Source: Ehretia macrophylla (Eukaryota; Streptophyta; Magnoliopsida; Boraginales; Ehretiaceae). From it: a DNA stretch of 64,000 nucleotides. The notes beneath the pieces were generated by a model. The model saw only the letters and a list, made by a program, of their open reading frames with translations, was not told where the DNA came from and searched no databases. The stretch spans positions 65,268,263-65,332,262 of the forward strand of contig CM075773.1 in assembly GCA_037974665.1 (NCBI GenBank). Direction: 5' to 3'. A program made the position numbers and the translations under genes. Of the stretch, positions 55,457 through 64,000 are shown piece after piece (position 1 is the stretch's first letter; the number at the start of each line of letters is the position of its first letter).

Positions 55457-58198
55457 TGTAACACCCCAATCCCTCACGAGACCGGAGGCCCCGATTCCAT
55501 TCCTGAGGTCATGAAAAATGAGGAAAACAGACAGAGTCTCCCCTGTTTATAGGACTATTTGATACCTGCACACAGGCTATATAACCACAAAACAACTCCT
55601 TCACAATTTCGTCCTCCGATATCAACACATACAACAAAGTCCTCAAGGCCATCCTAGCCTTGGAACTCAACAAATTCGACAAAAGTACACAAGCATGCAT
55701 GCGATCTTATAAGCTATTGAAATATTGGGTTATAAAATCGGTTATCATACCACTCTAATGTTCTTTATTCAATCTATTTAAAGGTTAAATCTTTCAACCA
55801 TTCTCTATCTCATTTCACACAAGCAAACAAGCTACTTAGACAATAAGGTAAATCTTTAAAGTTATTACAATCCAGCTATACCTGTCAAATCATTCAAGAC
55901 TTTAACTTTAAATTACATTTCTTATAACTACTATATATACAAGGCATGCAGGCCTCAAAAGAAACATAACTATCTCAATTATAAATAGAAACAAACAGCT
56001 ACAATTAGCACATCCGATCATGTAGAATCTCGAGCTTTCTCTACCTCAACTTAAAAGGCTCCGAACCTAAAATGGTTAGAAGAGGGATGAGCATACTACA
56101 ACACATATGCCCAGTGAGGGAAGAGACATAAAATCGAGGAGTTTTCAAAAATGTTTTCGTGCAATGCAAGTAAAACATAAAATCAATTAAGAAGATAAGT
56201 ACTCATTCGAGATAATAAAACTAAATAACATATTCAGGAACTATAATTAAGTACAAGCAATAAAATAAAAAGTAAGACTTTGTTACTTATTAACCACATA
56301 AACATAATTAACAATATGAGACCAATAGACAATTAACAACCAAGTATTACCTATCAAGGAAATGAGGATAATCACATCAAGTCAAGTATACAATATTATA
56401 TAGGATCACAATTAAAGGTAACTCTCCAAGGAATAAGGGCCCAAGCGAGAATTACACAATAGATATCCACGTAACAAGATAACAACTAAATCGATTAGCT
56501 TGAGTATCATTTAGTCAAGCTTGACTCAATCAGGAGTTAAACTCTGGCACATTCTAGAGGTAGCCTCCGACATGTTTTAGAATTATAATCCGACACTTCG
56601 CACATTCAGGAGGTATACTCTGGCACATTCAAGTGATTAGCATCGCACTTCGATTATTCACATAACCAGAATAACATCCGAATAGTCAATTATAACAATT
56701 TAACATATAACCATAACTTCACACATACCATACAATTTGTAAGCAATAAAAACAATATAAACAAGATACACATACTACACGAATGCATTTAAACACTTTA
56801 ATAATCAATTATAAGGCAATTATCAACATTTAATCTAGCTTGGCACTATTTTCCCTTTGTCAATTAAGGCCATTTAGAACATAATTGAAACACAATGTTC
56901 AAGATTCATAACAAACTATACAACACATCTAAATACACTTTATGGCACCCTTTAGAACCACAATACCATAATTTAAACCACATTTAACCTAAGAGCCCTG
57001 ATTGCCCCTTAGTACATTTGAACTACAAGTACTCTACTCGTGTGGTATTTAAGCGCCATCGAGCATATTAGGCTCTAACCTACCTGGTTAAGACCATATA
57101 GCACCCTAAACCTCACCCCAGTACCTTACTTTAACTGATTTCCATTTTAGACGCAATTAAGACATTAATTTTGAACTATCTTAGAATTCAATAAATTTTA
57201 TCGAGTAACCGTTTTAGCATCCCTAGGGTCCATATTAAGTGTCAAAATGAGTATCGAGTCACGTTTCGTTGGTCCTGAATGAATAATGCCCAAATATTAA
57301 CTTTAATTTTAAGTTCTAGCAATTCAAGCATTACCAAGCTATTTGAAGCATGCAATTAGGTTCATCTAACCCTAAATTAATCCTAAATAACCCTTAATCA
57401 AGAATAACACCATATTATGCAAAATCTCTAAATTCTATATAAGAACCCTGACTTTAAGTTAAAGATTGAACAATTTATACAATAACTAATCTATCTAATG
57501 CCGTAAACATGTTCTACAATCATATTAAGGAGCATTTTAAGCATAGCTAAGCATAGACAACTCAATAATCAACAATTCAAATATTTCAATATTACCCTAA
57601 CTATTCACATTCAAATGAAATGCAAATTCTCCCTTACCAATTGCTTGAAAATGCTAGATTAGGACTTGGAGAAGCTTAAACCACTTGTAGATTGCTTGGA
57701 GGATCATACAATAGTAAGAACTAGAGCAATTTTTTAAGAAAGTTACTATTCCTGTATGTCTTATTTTGGTTGATTTTTGAGGATTTTTGGCTGAATTTTT
57801 ATTCATTTTTATGGTAGTTTTGGCTTATATATGGTATATATTAATATGTGGGCTGATTTGAGGTCAAAATTATGCAAGTCCAAGTCAAATTTTAGCTTAA
57901 AATGAAATTAAAGTTAACTAGTTTAGTAACTAAATGTTCCCACTATTCTACTATTTATACGATACCCAAACTTATTTTCTAAACACATATTCCTAACATA
58001 AAATACACAAAATAACACCTTTCTCATTCCTCCTACAAGTCATATAACAGGGAAACAATACAATTTCAGAAAAATAAAGCAGTCGATTTTTACTGTGAAT
58101 AGTGACTTTTACTAAAAAGTGAATAAATGCACATTTTAATGCACAAATAACATATGCAACAGTTAATTATGAATATGAGGAAAGTCTCGGGCGTCACA
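55457..58198 (-). mobile_element. Solo LTR of a Tekay/Del-like gypsy element (2,742 bp)
   Basis: The + strand reads TGTAACACCCCAATCCC..GTCTCGGGCGTCACA, flanked by GCCAC on both sides. There is no internal coding sequence, so the element was lost by LTR-LTR recombination. Around 56520-56650 it has a cluster of spaced CTCTGGCACATTC, GCCTCCGACA and TCCGACACTTCG words, a family-specific repeat block also present in the fragment at 27697-29768. The minus orientation is inferred from terminal similarity to the Tekay-like element. Confidence 0.9.
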
Positions 58199-58733
58199 GC
58201 CACCACGTTTCTTAATACAACAAGGCTTGTGGGCGCAGACCCCGTTAATGGTTGGTGCTCCTCATAATCCAATTTGTCTATAAAGGGGATATATCGGCTA
58301 GAAGAAGGGTTGTTGACGTCATGACCCTTGGTGGAGGTAGCACATTTAGTAATGAAAAGATAGGTCTCAGGCCTCAAACATTTAGTAGTTAGGGGCTTAT
58401 CACCAACAGGGAACTCGTTACCTTGAAGGGTTGAGCCTCCCTAATCAAGAACCTCATCACCCTTAGCAAGAATCTCATCACCCTGAATAAGAACCCCTTC
58501 AGTAGTAAGTCTCCTATGTTGAGAAAACATTCCAATGGGCTCTTTAGGAGGAGAATGATGAGCATTGGAAGAACGGACTTCCAGGATTTGGACCTCGTCA
58601 TCGTCTTTAGAGGCCCTGGGCTTCTTTTGTGGAGTTTTGAAGGGGCTGTCAAAACTTCCAAAGGCTTTGGCTTTGAGCCTCTTTTTAAGTCTCATTCAAT
58701 AAGCTATAGTAAGGAGATTAGAAACCTTCATAT

Positions 58734-58792
58734 CTACCAAAACAAAAAAACAAAGGAGCATAAGTACAAGAAAATCATAAAAAAATATATAC
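58734..58792 (-). other. Probable intron in the second antisense gene
   Basis: Minus strand GTATAT at 58792 and TTTTTTTGTTTTGGTAG ending at 58734 enclose 59 T-rich bases. It corresponds to the intron that ends at 13971 in element 1. Confidence 0.6.
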
Positions 58793-59873
58793 CTGAGGCC
58801 AAGGTTTGAGCTCCTATAGTGGATGAAGAAGGAGTTTTAATAGAAGGGTACTCAGGAGTAGGGAAAAGTCCTGAGCAGACCAATTTTTCAGGAGTAAGTA
58901 GCTTTGATACCTTGACAGGGTAAACATTTCTTAAAGTATCAACCATGTCAACTTTAGCTTTTGATAATGTTTGAGCATCACGAGTTGAGTTAGGTAAGAT
59001 AGCCCAAACACTGCGGACCTCCCACTTAAGGTCTAAACTAATGTAGAAGTACCTATGATGCCATCCCTTATTGTTATTTGGAAAACCTATGATCAGAAGA
59101 TTGTGACGAGTAGAAATATAATGCCAAACTAAAGATTTGTCAATGGTCTTGAGTGTGTGGTAATAAAGGCATAGGTTAGAGGTTGGTTGATGATCTAGGG
59201 ATCTAAGAAGAATATTAAAACCTATCATGAGCCTTCAACTGTTGGGAACGATCTATCCCAGATTGACTTGATAGTAGTTAAGGATATCAAAAATGTAAGA
59301 AATGATTAAAAGGTAGAAGAAGGAAAAGATTTTGTGGTAGGAGGTAACTTCCCCAAAAGCCAGGGCCAGAGGTAGGTTCAGTGGGGGTAGGAATCCAGAC
59401 CTTAAAGCCACTAGGGATTGGGCCATTTTTGTTCAGTGGCTTAACATCAGTATTCTCAGTTTAACAGTCCCTTTAGTCAGCCCTAAAAAATGAGGATACT
59501 ACCCACTGTGGTTGGAGCCCTAAAAAAAGAACTAGATAAAATATTTGTGATGGCTCTAAGTGGACCTAGCCTTAGTAAAGGTCTCTAAGATGGTACCGCA
59601 GTAGTAAGTGTGTAACGAGAAACGAGTATGGTGGCAATGGGTTCGGAACTCGTTAAGGATCTACTGTCAAGGCCTGTTTCGCGAGCTTGGCTGGCCTGCT
59701 CATTGTTCCTTTATCCAAACATAGTGAAGATTGGATAGAGATGAAGACAACATTCCTAGGTGTGAGATAGATAAGCTTTGTACGAAAACTTGTAAGAAAG
59801 TAGTGATGGAGCAGTAGGAGACAGAGTCAGAAGTTTTTAGAAAAGGTAAAAAGGGAAGAGTAAGCTAAAGATC

Positions 59874-59882
59874 CTATTTATA
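59874..59882 (-). promoter_or_regulatory. Antisense TATA box of the second Tat-like element
   Basis: Minus strand TATAAATAG, same as at 15498-15506 in element 1 and also upstream of the antisense gene. Confidence 0.6.
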
Positions 59883-59989
59883 AAGGGTCTATGCACAGGG
59901 CCCATGAACTAATATGGGTAAGCTTTTAGGGCAATGTGGATGGTACGTGGTTGACAACTCATTAAATGGCCAAAAGTGATAGTTACGGC

Positions 59990-60561
59990 TGTAACGTCCC
60001 GGCTAAGTGAATACCTGCCACAAAGGCAAGGCAGAGGCACACCAGCGACGCCACATAAGTTGATATTGTCTGCTCTGGAACACCCCGCACTTAACGTACG
60101 AGTGTGCCCTCACAGATTTGTTTCTCACAGCCCAACTTGAACTGAAAAACGTATCAACTCGAATATAAGGGAGAACCTTCCACTATATATTCAATGGTCC
60201 CAGTTCGTAACCTTCCGATGTGGGATGGGGTTACCACATCCACCCCCCTTTAAGGAGGCCCAGCGCCCTCGCGACTACTGGCACAAAGGTCGGCTCACTC
60301 TGATACCACTTTTGTAACATCCTGGCTAAGCGAATACCTGCCACGAAGGCAAGACAGAGGCACACCAGCGACGCCACATAAGTTGATATTGTCCGCTTTG
60401 GAGCACCCCGCACTTAACGTATGAGCGTGCCCTCACGGATTTGTTTCTCACAGCCCAACTTGAACTGAAAAACGCGTCAACTCGAATATAAAGGAGAACC
60501 CTCCACTATATATTCAATGGTCCCAGTTCGTAACCTTCCGATGTGGGATGGGGTCACCACA
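59990..60561 (-). mobile_element. TRIM (terminal-repeat retrotransposon in miniature)
   Basis: Two 249-bp direct LTRs (59990-60238 and 60313-60561) enclose only 74 bases. On the minus strand the LTR is TGTGGT..GTTACA. Primer site TGGTATCAGAG (initiator tRNA-Met type) follows the right LTR after AAAG, and AAAGGGGGGTGGA abuts the left LTR as polypurine tract. Flanks ACGGC and ACGAC agree at 4 of 5 bases. The LTRs differ at 16 positions, all transitions. It has no coding capacity, so it must have been moved by another element's proteins. Confidence 0.92.
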
Positions 60562-60648
60562 ACGACAGTTGCAGATGACAGTTAGAATAGACAAATCTTG
60601 AGCCCTTCTAAATAGAAATCCCCTGGCCTCCTACAGCAATCAAAGGAT

Positions 60649-60664
60649 TGGGGGGAGGGGAGGG
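60649..60664 (+). promoter_or_regulatory. Polypurine tract of the second Tat-like element
   Basis: TGGGGGGAGGGGAGGG lies just before the presumed LTR start, comparable to the G-run before the LTR of element 1. Confidence 0.65.
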
Positions 60665-60668
60665 TAAA

Positions 60669-61120
60669 TGATGAATACAAGATATGGGTTGCCTTGGAGC
60701 TCAGGAGAAAACAGGTCCCTGACTATGCCTAAGTAGGTCGGACAGTGGGCTTGGTCCATGGGGTATTGCATAGGGACTTCTCAGGATACCCCTAAGTGTA
60801 GATAAGGTATCAGTTAAGGAAAAGATAAGGGATCAAACTCATCCAATAAGATCCCCCAAGCATAATTTTAGGGATTGACTCTTATCATAATCAAAGCCTT
60901 TGAGTAAGTATAAATACAACATGATACAACCTCCAAAGGCATTGAATTTTAGCCTAAGCACTCTTATACTTATTCTAGCTCTCGAGTACTTCTGAATTCC
61001 ATAACTGACTTGAGCGTCGGAGGAGGAACTTATGAGCACCCATGGTCCTTTGTTTTGCAGGAAATCAGGTCGATAGGCCAATCCTCAAACTCAAGGGAGC
61101 TCGGGTACCACGTACCAACA
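60669..61120 (+). repeat. 3' LTR of the second Tat-like element (boundaries approximate)
   Basis: It starts about TGATGAATAC and ends about CGTACCAACA. It contains TATAAATA at 60909-60916. Its 3' portion resembles the remnant at about 16770-16850. There is no partner LTR in the window to confirm the ends. Confidence 0.6.
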
Positions 61121-63165
61121 TTCAGCAAATTTTTACCTTAACAACCCATACAAGGAATAAAGTAAAAATTGTATTTTGTTAAGTTGATATGAAACAAGAT
61201 GTTAACTTGAAGACAACCCATATAAGAAATTGTGTGAATACAAGTTTTTGCAACAATTTCAAGTGACCCTGGTGAGAAAAATGGTAAAGAAATATTTTTT
61301 GAAGATTTTGAGAATCAGGTTACAATTTGAAGATGATTTATTTGCTTGGTTTCTTTTTTTTTTTTTTTTTTGGAAAATCAAAGTTGTTTAGTTGTTATAT
61401 ACTAGTAATTTTTCAAATAATTTCAGTTGTTAGATCCTTCAACTTAAGCATCAGTTAACATTACAAAAATTATGGATTCAATATATGTTATTCAATTATT
61501 ATATTTCTTGAGTTACTTGATTCCAAACAAATCAACACTTTCGTTACTTGAAATGTATTCATTTATTTTTTGTTTCATTTTAACCTCTTAATTTTTTTTT
61601 TTTTTTAGTTTCATTCTATTGTGCTGATGGTCAAATCTCTTTGAATTTACAAACAAAATAGTCTTTCACCACACAAATGAAGGGTGCATTAGACTTTTAA
61701 ACTATTTTAACAGAAAATTACACAGACCCCTAATATAAAAGGTCCGACTTACACTTTTAAATAAATACAGGGTCTAAGTCACACTTATTTTTTGATGAGG
61801 GAGTCCCAGGCCAAAATACCCTATACCATAATATTGAAGGGACCATCACTTTCGGAATCTGGCTCAAGGCTTAAAAATGTCCTAAACCTCACATGTTTGT
61901 TTCTAGTGCGTGAGACTCATGCGCTAGTGGTGTTCACATTAATTGGAGAGAGTCATTCAATTTATTTATTTATTTATTATTTTGAAGCATTTTCCTAGAA
62001 TTTGAAGCAACTAAAAATAACTTTATTTATTTATTTATTTTATAACTTCTTGAACAAGGACATAGGTTAAAACCTTTTTGAATTATTTATCTCGAGGATG
62101 TGGAATATCTACATACACGAGCTTTATCATAAACAAGGCCTGGTCGACAAACATACGATTTCTCTGTATAAGAATCATGAACAAGGCCTTGATAAAACGT
62201 ATCAGAAAACCAGTGTATATGTCTGCTCCGCAAAAGTTTTATGGCTTTAGGTCCCTTAGTTTCTTCATATTGCGTATAAAATCACCAAATTTTGAAGCAT
62301 GAAATATAGCCGTTGTTTCGAAGAAGAACAATCGGTTAATTCTTGGATCCCAAGCACATGAGATGTCTTTTCTAGTGGGATATGAGTATAAAAAAGAACC
62401 AGATGCTTGCATTTTTCCTTGATGACCTATATATAACTGGATAACCAGTGAAGATCAAGTGGTTCTTCAACCCATTAGTTATTGATTTCTTATATGCCAG
62501 AAAAGTATATGCCATCAGACATTTTCCATTTACATTTCTTGCACTCTCAAGGGATTTCTCTGTATAAGAATCATGAAAATAAATTGTAACTAGTCTTTTT
62601 CACTTTTAAATTATTTGTATTTTCTTTGTTTTTTCCTTTTTTTCTCAGAATGTGTATTGTTTTCTTATTTTAATGACATCATCATGTAATGAGACAAAAA
62701 AATAAGGATAATTGATCATCAGAAGTTACTAAAATACAAATAAAGTAATGCTTAATGTCACCTGGTGATGTTTTATCCCTCTTTATATAATAATTTATGT
62801 ATTACATGTCAAAACTTTCTTTTTATAGTAAGACCTCTTATCATATAGAGAATGGTAAAATATCACCAGAGCATAAGAATGGTAGTGAGTCGATTAACAG
62901 TAGAAACTAGAATATCCATAACGAAAACCGTTAACATAACTTGTTACTAAAATCATAACTCAAACCTGATGGGTTTTAAAATCACTTACAAAAACTAGAA
63001 CCAGTAAGTATTCAAAAAACTACAGTTAACTATCCGTACATTTTGAAGAAAAAAAAGTTAAATGAGAAAACCAACATTAATAAATGTAAAAGAATTCCAT
63101 CTAAATGTCAAAAGGCTAAAAAATAAAATGAATCAAAGTCCACACACTATAAAATGATAAGATTT
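61121..63165. other. AT-rich spacer with simple repeats
   Basis: No supported gene. It includes T runs (61352-61371, 61592-61606), (TTTA)n at 61958-61980 and 62017-62041, and a 25-base direct repeat GATTTCTCTGTATAAGAATC plus ATGAA at about 62158 and 62552. At 61680-61800, ACAGACCCCTAATATAAAAG and TACAGGGTCTAAGTCACACT look like worn Mutator-like terminal sequence. Confidence 0.5.
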
Positions 63166-63169
63166 AAAA

Positions 63170-63540
63170 TATATTACATAATGATTACAATATTTGTCGA
63201 TTAAGAAATACTTTCATCCATTATTTTTTCAAATTAACCTTTTAGTCATGTTTAATATGATTGACACCGTTAGTCCAACTCGTCTTTTCAAGGGTAAAAT
63301 TGACATTAATATTCTTAACACATAATACAGATGTGTTAGATATGTCTAAACAGTAGCTTTAAAAGTATACACGTGCACGCCACATGATTTTAACGTTAAA
63401 AATTAAACGAAAAAGACGAGTTAGATTAACGACATCAATAATGTTAAACATAATGGACTAAAAGGTTCATTTAAAAAGATAATGGATGAAAGTATCAATT
63501 AGACTAAAGACAATAGAGTATTTATGACATTTACCTCATC
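63170..63540. mobile_element. MITE with long terminal inverted repeats
   Basis: Left ATACTTTCATCCATTATTTT..CCTTTTAGTC and right (inverted) ATACTTTCATCCATTATCTT..CCTTTTAGTC pair over at least 80 bases (63207-63288 with 63410-63497), continuing less well outward. There is no coding frame. Exact ends and target duplication were not resolved. Confidence 0.6.
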
Positions 63541-63783
63541 GATTTCGTTATCAAGTTTGTTATTAATTTCAATACTTGTTGATTTTGTATTTAAACTCTA
63601 CCTGTTACAATTTTTATCTGAGTGATATATAGCAAGGCCCAGTAAAAAAGAACAGATAAGTTGACGCCACAAAATGTATGTAATTAGTATACATCGATTG
63701 AAAATAGAATTAGATACCTGCTGCTCGAACTGTTTTGGATACCAAAATCAAATTTGCGATTGGAATCCCAAAAAGTCATTTTA

Positions 63784-64000
63784 CTACAAAAAAAAAGAAT
63801 TTTGCGATGGACCTTTCGCCATGCCGTCACCAACACGGCGACGGTTTGGTGACGGGAAAAGTTGACACAAGTTTTGTGACGGGAATGTGACGGCAAAATG
63901 TCGGACGTAAAAAACCGTCATCAAGCCATCACCAACAGTGACGGCCGTCTTTGTCATCTCCAATTTGGTGACAGCCAAGCTAGACTGTCACCAAATTGGC
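63784..64000. mobile_element. Left end of a second CACTA-type element
   Basis: TACTACAAAAAAAAAG at 63784 is one base off the CACTACAAAAA terminus. The following 200 bases are full of GTGACGG, CCGTCACC and GGTGACGG words on both strands. CTCCAATTTGGTGACA near 63958-63973 recalls the CTCCAAAATTGGAGA of the element at the left edge. It runs out of the window. Confidence 0.68.

Larger units (their letters stand above)
49440..59882 (-). pseudogene. Antisense accessory gene of the second Tat-like element, split by two insertions
   Basis: On the minus strand, DILNYYQVNLG-stop-IVPNS and NNKGWHHRYFYISLDLKWEV (59290-59070) match ILNYFELSSGQMSPN and SNKGWHNDYYWVE of element 1. A 59-bp intron (58734-58792, GTATAT..TTTGGTAG) precedes an exon starting AT-ATG, which stops at 58696-58698 and restarts at ATG 58695 (MRLKKRLKAKAFGSF), as in element 1. 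A solo LTR interrupts this exon. A 76-bp intron (55243-55318) follows, then a coiled coil (DLKAELGEVDRVTHALQVKY). A copia element interrupts that, and the end is LLGKAVTDEELDLDNFSTDS near 49500-49560. Many stops. Not functional. Confidence 0.78.
49040..61120 (+). mobile_element. 3' part of a second Tat-like element, with three nested insertions
   Basis: Sense orientation is + by comparison with element 1. Preserved parts are the pol-antisense spacer (with ACTTTCATTGATGAATGG-like text near 49350), an antisense gene, a polypurine tract (60649-60664) and the 3' LTR (about 60669-61120). The 5' LTR, gag and pol are missing on the left. Insertions are a copia element (49644-54703), a solo LTR (55457-58198) and a TRIM (59990-60561). 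The antisense gene is recognisably homologous to that of element 1 but strongly diverged. Confidence 0.8.

Noticed and set aside
58516-58809. Plus-strand frame of 97 residues
   Set aside because: Shadow of the antisense gene exon on the minus strand and it runs through the intron.
59990-60561. 5S rRNA-like segment, as in the Cassandra TRIM family
   Set aside because: Size and primer site fit, but no convincing 5S internal promoter could be seen, so the family name was not used.
62078-62302. Plus-strand 74-residue frame
   Set aside because: No domain, AT-rich, and partly made of a 25-base direct repeat found again at 62552.

Overview
This is a 64-kb stretch of repeat-rich plant nuclear DNA. 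A eudicot, perhaps woody, is likely, from the AT-rich spacers, the Ty1/copia, Ty3/gypsy, LINE, TRIM, CACTA and Mutator-like elements with plant-type protein domains, and an intronless ARM-repeat gene. There are no bacterial operons, rRNA or tRNA genes, or CRISPR arrays. Only one stretch looks like an ordinary host gene: an ARM-repeat protein at 23,552-24,556 (+). Nearly everything else is nested transposable elements.

Layout. 1-595: right end of a CACTA-type element. 1,570-4,435: decayed copia element. 4,560-5,430: extremely AT-rich tract. 6,312-16,178: complete Tat-like gypsy element with 478-bp LTRs and an ACTTG target duplication (TSD). 16,910-22,911: non-autonomous Mutator-like element (9-bp TSD TATTACAAA), with a very young copia element (18,165-22,902, identical LTRs, unusual TA..TA ends) inside its right terminal repeat. 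22,912-24,849: the host gene island. 24,850-26,377: two adjoining Mutator-like MITEs. 26,587-38,179: 5'-truncated LINE split by a Tekay-like gypsy element (27,509-38,023), whose left LTR is itself interrupted by another LTR fragment. 39,008 to about 43,470: a second LINE, split by a 3.15-kb solo LTR. 43,480 to about 49,030: poorly identifiable sequence, possibly an Athila-like remnant. About 49,040-61,120: 3' half of a second Tat-like element, hit by a copia element (49,644-54,703), a 2.74-kb solo LTR (55,457-58,198) and a TRIM (59,990-60,561). 63,170-63,540: a MITE. 63,784-64,000: left end of another CACTA-type element.

The most notable shared structure is an antisense gene lying between pol and the 3' LTR in both Tat-like elements. 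Although the two copies are diverged, both keep a TATAAATAG box on the antisense strand, introns of about 60 and 76-78 bp at matching places, and an exon that opens with ATG two bases after the acceptor, hits a stop after 10-11 codons and restarts at ATG-AGA. The sense polyproteins are mostly dead: stop codons, frameshifts, and losses of catalytic motifs in a protease, an integrase core and an RT. The exception is the copia pol at 18,282-21,644, which is a full open frame of 1,120 codons.

All domain and family names come from reading motifs by eye. LTRs, TSDs and lengths were counted directly from the sequence.
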